Shown here piece by piece: positions 35,490 through 45,839 of a stretch of 64,000 nt of DNA (position 1 is the first letter of the stretch; each line of letters begins with the position of its first letter). The position numbers and the translations under genes are program-made. Origin of the DNA: Galeopsis tetrahit (taxonomy: Eukaryota > Streptophyta > Magnoliopsida > Lamiales > Lamiaceae); assembly GCA_963675135.1 (NCBI GenBank), contig OY776123.1, forward strand, positions 2,420,501 through 2,484,500, written 5' to 3'. The notes below the pieces were generated by a model, which was not told the DNA's origin, made no database searches, and saw only the letters and a program-made list of their open reading frames with translations.

Positions 35490-35962
35490 GAGAAAATGAT
35501 TTTTTTAGTCCTATAAGTTTGAATGATTCCAAAATAAATCCTTTAAGTTTTAACTTTATAAAATACATCCTATATCTTTTAAGTTATTAGTTTTAGTCCT
35601 TTTTAAAATCAAATTTAGTCCTTTAAATTAAAAAAAAAGTAAACACTAAATAAATTAATTTGAAAAGAATAAAAAATTGAAATTTGGATAGGAGTCTCAA
35701 CTTATATTCAAATAAAATATTTAAAAAAAATTATTTGCTCAAATTGAAAAATACAAAATTTTCAGTTTAACAAAAAATTATTCAAAAATCTGAAAATATA
35801 AAACTTATTTAATAAATTTTTTTTAGTAAAATAAAATAATTAAAAACAACAAAATAAAATATAAAACTTATTATATAAATCATAAATAAATCTGAATTTT
35901 AGCAAAATAATACTCCGTAGTACAAAATATTATATAAATCATAAGTAAAATCTGCATTTAAT
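35490..35962. mobile_element. Mutator-like MITE, left part only
   Basis: It begins with a long terminus containing TTTTAGTCCTATAAGTTTG and AAAATAAATCCTTTAAGTTT. Its inverse forms the right end of the related fragment at 54497-55548. Positions 35679-35962 are almost the same as 54497-54775. At 35962/35963 the element stops abruptly against the repeat that starts CTGCTGGTAGGGAATCGG. Confidence 0.65.
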
Positions 35963-37376
35963 CTGCTGGTAGGGAATCGGCAACTATTTAGTAGAAGTGG
36001 TGACTTATTTGGGACGGTGGGTGCTTGAAGTTAGAAGTGACGACGGAAGATGTTACTTTCACGTACAGCTTCAGGACAAGTCATTTTGCCATCCCTAGTA
36101 GGACACCGAGATATAAAAAAAAGGCGAGGATGGTTTGAACACTGCCGACATTTTGGAGAACAATTGTTGTATAAAATCACATTAATTTGAGTAATGGTAC
36201 TTCACGACCGTAGCTTAAAATAATTAATTTATTATATAATTTTCATTTGATCCCAAAATAAACTACTTACTGTATGTGGTAAGTAATAAAAGTAGAATTA
36301 TATTTTCATTGGGACAAACCCTTCATTTTTTCTTATTCTCCATGTGGTCGATGAATTAATGTACTCCCTTCGTTACTTGAAGGACTCATTCCTTTTAGAC
36401 ATAAATTTAGTGAATAAAGTAATAATATTTAATGTAATATTGAGATGTTTTATAAAAATATTTAATTTTTTAAAAATTGTTTTAAGTATGAGTGAGTATA
36501 CTTATGTATTATAGGAAGGTGAGTGTACTTACTAGAGTGATTTGAGTGAAAATGGGGGAATACTTGTCTTAAAATACTCATCCTTACTATTCTAGATTTA
36601 TCATTTATAAAAAATGGGTCCAAACTAGATTAATAATTTTTTAATTTGATAATAAAATAACTCTTTTCCCTTTAAACTTCACTATTCAAAATCTCAAAAT
36701 TATATGGTATGTTATTATTTTATTATTTACGATATTTTACTATTATACTTATTATTTAAAATTCATACCCTCTCTAATTAGTAAATGTTTTGAAACAAAA
36801 ATGGGTCTAATGTAGATATGCCCAGCCGCTCAAAACTGCTGATTAAGGATTGGCAAAATCGGAATCGAAACCGATGGTTTAGTGGTATGTTTTTTTTTTT
36901 TCCCTTCATTTTCGCTCGTTTTTTTGTTCGTTTTAACTATTTTATTAAGAAAATACATTACTAAAATTTAATAAAAAATATACAACTTAAATTTATACAT
37001 AGAAATAAATAAAGAATCGTCACGGTTGGTCAGAATTGAAAACTGGAACGTAAAAAACCGAACTGCCGGTTTGAGCAGGTAGGCGGTTACAAAACCGGTG
37101 GTTTGAGCGCGGTTCCAAACCGCCCATATCATGTAGTACTTGAAAACGCAGGTGGGTGTATTAACTAATTTGTGGCCTTTTAACAAGTATAAATACTGAT
37201 GAGTGCTAAATTAGCCCAGCCCGTTCGTTTGTAATTGCTAACGGGCCCATAAAACAATTTACTCCGCTCATAACCGTCATAACAAGTATAAATACTGATG
37301 GGTGTATTAATTAATTCGTCTCTTATGGCTCATTTGATATATTGTTTGATGACATACTCGTTCTTACTAAAATTTA
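35963..37376 (-). repeat. Repeat mosaic, copy 2
   Basis: Positions 35963-36170 match 57950-58112. Positions 35960-36610 match the reverse complement of 19430-19990. Positions 36895-37376 match 59990-60462 closely, including a CCGGTTTGAGCAGGTAGGCG block. A MITE end TACTCCCTTCGTTAC lies at about 36361. No conserved protein is encoded. Confidence 0.7.
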
Positions 37377-38478
37377 GGGTAAAATGCAAGTTTGGTCAGA
37401 ATTTTTCAAAAACAATTTTGGTCCCACGTTCTTTTTTGGTCCCATTTTTTGCAGAAATGGTCCCAATCGTTAAATACTTAACGGTTTCCGTTAAGTGATA
37501 TTGCAAAAATGGTCCCAAAACAAAAAAATGAGAAAAAATTGTAAAAATGGTCCCAAAACAAAAAAAAAATGTGAAAAAATGACACATTGCATATTTTTTC
37601 AAATCAAATAATAATTTGTGTAAATTTAAAAAAATATATAAACAATAATTTATATCAAATTTAAAAATTAAGAAAGATTAAAAATTTCAAACCAATTAAT
37701 ATTTTATGTAAAATCTGTCTAATTTAAATAATTTAAATTTGAAAATATTAATTTTTTATTTATAAAATTATAAAAATTTACCATATAGATTTTTTTAAAA
37801 TAACCAATAGTTTTTATAGCATAAATTTTGTAGAATTCAAATTAATTCCATCAAGATTACGTATATCTACCATTAAATTTGAAAATATTAATTTTTTATT
37901 TATAAAATCATCAAAATTACGTATAACACACCCCGAACCCATGGTTATCATCGGCACACACCACTAGCCCCAATTGAGGAAAAAATAATTGATGTGCAAT
38001 TTTAATGAATGCGATTTGTGTGTTTCGATTTGAGGAATTTAAGTGAGGGTTTGCGATTTGGGAATGCTTAATGAGTGTTTCAGTTTCAATATTTTCTGAA
38101 TTTTCAAGTTGGATTCGTGTGGTTTTATTTGGGGCAGATTTTTTTAGGGCTTTTATAGGATTTGAGGTGATTTTGGAGCATTTTATTGAAATAAAGCATT
38201 TGAAGTTTTTGTTTTAAAAGGTAAAATCTCGTGGGACCTTTCTTTGTACAAAATGGGACCATTTTCGTGAGCACGAATCTCTTGGGACCAAATCTGCATT
38301 TTCCAGATCTCTTGGGATCAAATCTGCATTTTTCCATTTTTTATCTTAACGGCGTGTGTGCCTCACGGTCACAATTTCGTTAGATTTTGACGGAAAAATC
38401 TCGCGGGACCTTTTTTGCTCAAAATGGGACCATTTTCGTGAGCAGAAATTCTCTTGAGACCATAATTGCATTTTACCC
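37377..38478. mobile_element. Complete Mutator-like element, 1102 bp, with 10-bp target duplication
   Basis: The ends are GGGTAAAATGCAAGTTTGGT and the inverse of GGGTAAAATGCAATTATGGT. CTAAAATTTA flanks both sides (37367-37376 and 38479-38488). The related DNA at 60453-60462 has this 10-mer once with no insertion, so it is an empty paralogous site. The inner ends repeat GGTCCC phrases in both orientations. The interior is AT-rich with a short non-repetitive part (37920-38200) and no transposase. Confidence 0.9.
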
Positions 38479-38488
38479 CTAAAATTTA

Positions 38489-39300
38489 ACAATGTAAATT
38501 AATTATAAAAACAATAATACTAGCTAATTATAAAGCTGAAAAAAAAACAATGAAATAGAAAAAATGAACACAAATAAGATCCAAGTTTAATAGAATTTGC
38601 GTGGTGATGGAACCCGACCCGCAAATATTATTATTCACATAACACGACATAAACAATAAAAAGAAAAAAAAAAGAAATACATTAAAATAGATGACTCAAC
38701 GACGACATGAAGATAACAGTAAACAGATAAACACGCCATCACAGAGATAGAGGACAGGACTTGAATTTCTGGTATAATTGATTAGGATATAAATTCATTC
38801 TTCCATAACACCCTCTCCTCCCAGCAAAGAGCTAAGTACCTCTACTGGTTGGTGAAGATGTGCTAGCTCCTTATCCTCCATACTCCATATTGATGGTTAT
38901 TTTGGTGAAGATGTGCTAGCTCCTTATCCTCCATACTCCATATTGATGGTTATTAGACACGTTTCCACCTGCATAATTAATTAGAGAAAATAATTAACAG
39001 ATCGATAATGTACATATTATTTTTTGTTATTATTCAGAATTGAAAAAGTATTTAGTGTTAATTTACAGAGCTAATTAAGAACGTAGAATTTAAAAAAAGA
39101 AAGAAAAGAATAGGGATAAGAATTGAAAGTAAGAAGATATGATTATGTACTTTAGTGGACCATAGTCTCGAGGGAACGAGCAGAATTGGAACATGGTGAG
39201 ATGGAGTAAAGGGTATAGATGGAATATATTGATAGAATGAAATTAAGTAGTAGTGAGTGGTGAGTGATAATTAATAATAGAAGGTTGGATATATATAGAG
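38489..39300 (-). repeat. Small two-exon transcription-unit-like repeat, copy at 39 kb
   Basis: It matches 60463-61230. On the minus strand it has a TATA-like CTATATATATCC (about 39298-39287), a CA-rich leader, and an ATG at about 39194 opening MFQFCSFPRDYGPLK. It then has an AT-rich intron-like spacer with an acceptor ATTATGCAG at about 38969, and a conserved exon-like block with frame VETCLITINMEYGG and a stop. The long 3'-UTR-like tail is conserved to about 38500. At the donor position it reads AAAGTACATAATC, whereas the 61-kb copy reads AAAGTACGTAATC. A 62-bp local duplication (CTAGCTCCTTATCCTCCATA) is also present here. Whether it is translated is unknown. Confidence 0.5.
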
Positions 39301-39909
39301 CAACATGCATGTATATAATCGAACACGTACCTTATGCACCGACACGTACACATCGAAACCTGTGCCTTCCGACACGTACACATTCAAACATCCTTCTTTC
39401 ATTACTTATCCAAATGTCTCCCATTAAAATTCTTTTAAATTTATACTTCTGCCTCATTTTACAATCATAATATTCACTCTGCACAAAATTTCGTGTAAAT
39501 TTTATTTAGTAAAAGGTACTATTGAAATTGGATTTTTCTATCTTTACAATAAATGTTCAATTAAAAGTTGACACTCGTATCATTTAACTTTGTCATTAGA
39601 TAAAATATTTTTTTTTTGTCAAAAAATATAAAATTATTTAAATGTCCTTATAATATATTTTAAAAAAATATTAAAAATATTTCAAGAATTATTTTTCGAG
39701 TCATGTCAGGTTAGGTCGTAGATATTGAGGCTCGATAGCAATCGATTTGGCCCGAGAGAAATTCCAATGGATCCGGCCCAAGCAAATCCTAGAGAAACAC
39801 GTCCCCACGGGCTGGGTCAAAGACACCGATCCACCGATCCGATCTATTTGATATATTTAAAATTAAAAGGATATATATTCATATTTTTTTTTAAATTTAA
39901 TTTATTAAT
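39301..39909. other. Non-coding flank of the Ulp1-type CACTA element
   Basis: CCGACACGTACACAT phrases repeat at about 39340-39385. A segment around 39700-39850 is richer in GC (GGCCCGAGAG, CGATCCACCGATCCG) but has no recognisable gene. Confidence 0.4.
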
Positions 39910-42900
39910 CACTACTACAAAATTGGACTTGGAGAGCTTTGAAAAATGCGCTTGGAGAGCTTTTAAAACAGCTCTCCAAGTGACAGCTCTCCAAGCTAAG
40001 AGAGCTGTTAAAAACCGCTCTCTAAGAAAAGGACTTGGAGAGCAGTTTTGAACCGCTCTCTAAGTAAAAGGACTTGGAGAGCAGTTTTGAGCTTGGAGAG
40101 CGGTTAGAAACCGCTCTCTATGTTAAATTTGTTTTTTATTAATTTTACTTGGAGAGCGGTTCTAAGTAATTTTTTTTTTATATTATTTTTTTAATAATTA
40201 TTTATATTTTAATAATCGAATTTATATTATTTTTTTAATAATTATTTTATATTTTAAAAATCCTATTTATACAAAATCAAAACTTAATTATACCACTACA
40301 ATATATATATACGTCAAATACGAAAAAAATTAAATAAATAAACGTACACAAACATATCATCACAAATATACAAGTTAATTAATACATTACATTCTACCAA
40401 AAGTTGTACTAATTTAATTATACATTTACAAAAATCGATTGTAAAGGTACCCTGTCCAATCTTTTTTCCATTTGTCCATTCTCTTGTTGTTGTAAGTCTT
40501 GAGCGGACGTTTATAGATAAACTGCAAACAACGATCAATCAATATAGTTAGATATATAGTATATGAATTTTTATTCAATCAAAAATAACTTAAATAAATC
40601 GATGAATTGACTTACCATGTTAGGAATCGTCGTTTGATAAGTCGTGATTATATCCTCAATATAACAACATACAAAATGTCCACAATGATCACTATCACGT
40701 TGGCTCGGAACCTGTTATATATAATTAGCAATTATAAGTATGCATTAATAGTACTATTATGATTATTTTCTATTAATTTGATAACTTACTAAATTAAATT
40801 ACCTTAACATCTATCCAGCTCACTCTATTGAAAGTAGATCTTGAGACTAGATTGTGAAGGCGACTCCGATACATCGTCATCACACTATTATTATTATAAT
40901 AAGAAAAAAAATAGATTAAATATGTATAATTTAAAAAGTAATTAAAACAAATCATTATATTAGAATATTAAAAATGAACTTACCCTTCCATGTATGACAT
41001 GAGATCAGGACGATTTGCAACCACCCCATCCAAAGTTGGGTCCATAAAAAAGACACTTAATGTCTGCATATTTATGGCGACCAACACCCAATGGCTCCTA
41101 TATTATATTAAGAATATATATTTAAATTAACTGCAAATGTGCAAATAACATATTACGCATACAAATTTTAACGAAATGTTTATTGTACTCACCCCACATT
41201 TGTTGGCCAAAAAATGAGATGGTCTCTCCCATTATACCTCAGCATATGTTCGACTATCCCTTCCATGCCCTGTGTCCTATCACCCAGTACGCAAGACACT
41301 TGGGGGGAGATGAAGGTATACAATCCACATGCTCGGTTATCTCTAGAGAGATATACCTCACCCAAATATCTTTAACCAACATATATACGCTAATTAAAAT
41401 TTAGAAAGAAAATTAAACTGTATAGAAAGTAAATACTGATAATTAATAAACACATACTTGAGGTAGAAGGCTATGGTGGTTGCACTCAACCACTGGTCGT
41501 TTAAGACTTCAAGGACATTTTCCACACCGATGAATTCCTCAATATAATGCTGATGAAAGTAAGAAGTCATCGGAACTGTGAGGGTATTGAAAGCACCGGA
41601 CTGCACTATCGTGCTCACCATATTTTGTACGGCGGTGCCGTGATCTAAGTGTCCAGACAATGGATAACCAAGTACGCGTGCACGAATACCCACGTCCCTC
41701 GTTCTCTCCATCCGACTATCTACGACATCTCTTGATTTCTTTTTAGGCTTTTGTCGTGGAGGCAGTGTCTACAATCAATTTGCAACATTATTTAGGACGA
41801 CATATAAGATAATAAATTTTAATAACATATATATATTTTACCTTCGCGGTGTGAGAGACCAACTTGCTCGGCCATTCGATGAAGTGTCCGACCGCTGTTC
41901 CGACTGTGACAGCATCATCTACTGGTTTCGGCAAGGGTGAATCTACTTCTTCGTCCATGGGTACTTCTAGTGTGACCCTCACGAAACCAGGAGTGAGTGG
42001 ACAACCATGAATCATTTGATGAGAGTTGTTGTGCAACGATCCCGTGGCCACCAACCGAAGAGGATCCTCCAAATAAAGGTAGGAAAAGGTCGGTGGCTGT
42101 TCGAATAAGATATTAGTTAGAAAATTTTAATACACTACTCTTTAATTAAAATAAAGGCGAGACATGCACATTTTGATACCTGAGAGATGTTTTGAAGTAC
42201 CTCAATAAAGTCGTCTCTACCATCAGCCGAAAACCTAGCATCAGCGACACTATTCTCACAGCTTGCTCCACTCGATGACAATCCGTGACTAGATCTTCTC
42301 TCGGACCTTATAGTCTTCATTTCTCTAGTTAACTTGGCAACCTGTTCTGAAAGTATACCCACCATATTCATGGCTTGAAGGGCAGGTGCCATCGCTAACG
42401 AGGTCTTCGTCACGCCATATCCCAAGCTCCGAAAGCGGCCGGGATGCTCCTGACGACCTACAACCCGTCCATACAAATCATCAATGCCGATAGTGCGGAT
42501 GTCGTCGGGTGTCATGGTCTGAGATATGCGCTCCTAAATCACAAAAAAATATCATTTAATTATTTGTTTAGAAATAATAGTTTGTATTTGAAAGATAAAT
42601 TAATGGATAGATTACCGCTTCTTCGATAATCCGCTGTGCTCTGGAATCGGGAATACGCCCATCTCGAGTCTTTCTTGTAGCCTCAAATAAGTCGAAACGG
42701 GTAACAATCGGCGCACTCTCTCCCGATTTCCTTCTTTCTTCTTTCTACAATAGTGATGAAAGTGTCACTTTATTAGATATATTAAAAGTGAACATATAAA
42801 AAAAATTAAAAGTTAGAATTCTGATCTCACAATATTTTCGCTTATGCGTGCATATCCTTTGTTCGATCCACGATATCGAGCCTCCATCTTCTTGGCTTGT

Positions 42901-43165
42901 TCGCGATTTTGATGACTTTGCCTCTACAGTGTAATATAAATACGATAAACACTGAAAAGCATAGGGCATTAGGAATTGAGGAAAATGACATTGATCAATT
43001 TTACCTGAAAATCATCATCCATAGCTCTACGAACAAACTCCTCCCAGTACGGGGCCACCATAGGGCTATTCCGATACTGCTTAGGCGGAGTAGCCGAGTA
43101 AAGTCCGGTTTCCGGATCTAGTGCCCTACTTCTCAACCAAGCCCGAAATATCATCTTATAGCAGT
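39910..43165 (-). mobile_element. CACTA-type element with Ulp1 protease gene, 5' end missing
   Basis: The left terminus CACTACTACAAAATTGG at 39910 is followed by an array of CTTGGAGAGC/GCTCTCCAAG motifs (39930-40160). The coding region runs on the minus strand towards this end. On the right the element stops at about 43165 against TM9SF gene sequence without any TAGTG terminus, so its 5' end is truncated. Subterminal arrays plus a Ptta/Ulp1 protein are typical of one plant CACTA class. Confidence 0.8.
40428..43165 (-). CDS. CACTA-encoded Ptta-like/Ulp1 (C48) cysteine protease protein, N-terminus missing
   Basis: About eleven exons can be followed. 43165-42985 has RAWLRSRALDPETGLYS and ends at the conserved FVRRAMDDDF. 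42925-42600 contains the usual KKMEARYRGSNKGYAR-type and IPDSRAQRIIEEA blocks. 42533-42179 is helical, with ALQAMNMVGILSEQVAKL. 42098-41843 is a DUF8039-like block with FIEWPSKLVSH. 41770-41463, 41380-41193, 41098-40982, 40885-40803, 40712-40618 and 40521-40428 form the protease. The catalytic set is visible: His in SHWVLVAIN, Asp in FFMDPTLDG, and Cys in QRDSDHCGHFVC. The last exon ends NRFL and a stop. I noticed no internal stop codon. Ulp1-type proteases cleave SUMO-like conjugates; the role in transposons is unresolved. Exon edges are by eye. Confidence 0.75.
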
Positions 43166-43591
43166 ACAATTTAAGTTTCTGGGGGGAGAAATCGTCGGGG
43201 GCAGTCCCGTTTGGGACGATGTTCGCTTTGGTGTTCCTCTGGTTCGGAATTTCGGTCCCGCTGGTTTTCGTAGGCAGCTCGATCGGATTCAAGAAGCCAG
43301 CAATCGAGGACCCTGTAAAGACGAACAAAATCCCGAGGCAAATCCCGGAGCAGGCTTGGTACATGAATCCCATCTTCTCAATCCTGATAGGGGGGATTCT
43401 TCCATTCGGGGCTGTTTTCATCGAGCTTTTCTTCATTCTAACGTCGATATGGCTGAATCAGTTCTATTACATATTCGGGTTTCTGTTCATCGTGTTTGCG
43501 ATCCTTCTTGTGACGTGTGCGGAGATCACTGTGGTGCTTTGCTACTTCCAGCTTTGCAGTGAGGATTATCTGTGGTGGTGGAGGTCGTATC
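43166..43591 (+). pseudogene. TM9SF (EMP70/nonaspanin) gene, internal C-terminal part before the insertion
   Basis: The frame encodes WGEKSSGAVPFGTM, then MFALVFLWFGISVPLVF, PRQIPEQAWYMNP, GGILPFGAVFIELFF and CYFQLCSEDYLWWWRSY. This is the highly conserved membrane region of plant TM9SF proteins, which act in the endomembrane system. About five transmembrane helices are covered. Upstream sequence is replaced by the CACTA element at about 43165, so roughly the first two thirds of the protein (family about 590-660 residues) are absent. The exon is cut at 43591 by a copia element and resumes at 49618. Apart from the cut I see no stop codon in this part. It was probably a working gene or a recent gene copy before these events. 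Confidence 0.9.
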
Positions 43592-44394
43592 TGTTGAAAT
43601 TAATGAGAATTAATTGGGTTTTGACACCCTGGTCTAATTTAATTAATTAGACGGACTAAACGTTAATTAAGAAATAATTGAACGTGACATAGTCGATCTA
43701 CTCGTGGAGTAGATAAACGTGGTATATTTAATATCTCAAAACCGAGTTAAGGTGAGTGAGAAATTAATTGTTGAAGTTGAAGAGTTTCAACTTGGAAGTT
43801 TGAGAATGTGGGGAATGGGCTCGGCCCATTCGAACTACTTCAAGAATGTTCCAGAATAATCTGGAAGTCTCAAACTTGGTCTTCAAGATTTAGTCTTCAA
43901 GACTTATCCACGTGCGAGATATTATCTCAACTGCTGCGATATTTTCGCAATATATTCCCAAGAATCGGGCCTGGCCCACGCGTTTTCCAACAGCCCTCCT
44001 AGGGTTTATTCTGCCTATAAATATCAGACTCTTCCCTCATACATCCTTACGCTGAAATTCGCCCCTCAATCCCTCTACTCTCCTCTCGTCCCTACGCAGT
44101 GTACTGAGCTCCCGAAAGCCTTACACTGTTCTTTCTTGTGACGGATTTATATCCGAGAGTGTTCAGTTCGTACTAAGTACGTTCGCCGATACTTCTTATA
44201 CAGTGGTGCTACTGTGTAGGAAGTGAAAGTCGTTTTACCTTTGGGAACGGAACGCCGTAACAGTCGAGCACTATCCTGGGCGTATTCTGTTCTGCGGGAA
44301 AAGGGATTCCCTTGACTCGACTTATTTGTGTTATTTATTTGTTATTCTGATATTTTTGATATTGCAGTTTACACGGCGTAAACAGGTTCCAACA
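43592..44394 (+). repeat. 5' LTR of the young copia element
   Basis: It is 803 bp long with TG...CA ends. A TATA box (CTATAAATAT, 44015-44024) is preceded by a G-box CACGTG (43909-43914) about 100 bp upstream. This suggests a promoter with a light- or stress-type cis element, which is an inference. No standard TGGTATCAGAGC primer site follows at 44395. Confidence 0.93.
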
Positions 44395-45797
44395 ATCGCA
44401 GAATAGAATAGTTATATATTAATTAATTTATTTATCTTCGGATAATTAATTAATTAAGTTTTGGATAATTAGATAATTAATTAATTAAGTTTTGGATAAT
44501 TACTGCAGGTATTTACTCCTTAATAAAAGGGGAAAAACCGCCTTCTCCAATTCTTACTCCAGATTAAATTCTGGGAGATGGTCTAAAGCTCCAGATTAAA
44601 TTCTGGGAGTTGGTCTAAAGCTCCAGATTAAATTCTGGGAGTTGGTCTAAAACTCCAGATTAAATTATGGTGGGAGTTGGTATAAAGCTCCAGATTAAAT
44701 TCTGAGAGTTGGTCTAAACCTCCCTATGTTATGGGAGGTGGTCTCCATCCATTGAGCTACAAGCGCTTACTCATGGATTTGAGAGATCTGGTGATTCTCA
44801 GATTTGAGAGATCTGGTGATTTTGAGAAGAGTTTCTGCACCACGCAAGAAATCTGAGAGCACGCCTGAAAATTCAATTAAATTAAATTGGAATTGCACAT
44901 CAATTAATCTATAGGATTAAATTAGAGGATGTGCTGATAAATTGATTAATTAGCGTAATTAATCAAAGAGGATTTAATTGAATTTAATTAAATCAATTAA
45001 TCGAGAGGATTAAATTGATTAATTACATCAATTAATCAGGAGTATCAAAGTATATTTGATATGGAACATGGCTTCGTTGGAGCATGTAGGAGCATGGCTT
45101 CCTTGATATAGAGCATGGCTTCGTTGGAGCATAGGAGCATGGCTTCCTTGATATGGAGCATGGCTTTGTTGGAGCATGGCTTCCTTGATATGGAGCACAG
45201 CATCTCCGGCTTGGGCAGAATTGGGCAGAATTGATGTATTCTGTTTTCTTAGACCGAGTATTCTGAGAACAGAATTGACTTTGTCAATTAATTACAGAAT
45301 AAAATAAAGATTAATTAATAATTAATTTAATTGATAATGAATTAATTAAATTTTGGATAATTACTGAGGAATATCCAAATTTAATTATTAATTATCTCTG
45401 GAAATTAAATATTTGTGCTCGAGAGCATAAATTTATTTTGAATTTAGTTCAAAAGATTCTGACTAGTATAATTTGATCGAAAATTATGCTCGAGTCACGA
45501 GTGACAATAAAAGTCACATTTGAAATTGAATTTAATTTTGGTATGTTGACCAAAGATTAAATTAATTTTGAAGTTGGAAATAATTCCAATAAAAGAAAAA
45601 AAAATTCAAAGATCGATTTTTTTTTTGTTAATGTATCGAGGCTGTGTCCAAATTTGGTGAATAAGAATAAGAGAAATTCACAAATAAAGTGGCAAGCGGC
45701 TCGAATGTGAGGATATGCATCTCCTCACATGGAAACATTCAAATGTGAGGGAGAGAGGTCTCCGTAGACATGGTTGAATGAAAAGGGTAGCTAAGGT
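44395..45797 (+). repeat. Leader region with two minisatellites in place of gag
   Basis: No gag ORF is present. Five tandem units of 32-35 bp beginning CTCCAGATTAAATTCTGGGA occupy 44557-44719. Each can fold, because CTCCAGA pairs with TCTGGGAG across an AT-rich loop. A second array of GGAGCATGGCTTCGTTGGAG-type units runs from 45064 to about 45205. The rest is AT-rich with many AATTAATTAA phrases. Confidence 0.7.
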
Positions 45798-45839
45798 GTG
45801 ACCTTAAAGCTAAATATGAAAAAACCTAAAATGGTTGAA

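Noticed and set aside
44557..45205. A CRISPR-like array
   Set aside because: Units are contiguous without unique spacers, and the setting is a plant retrotransposon leader.
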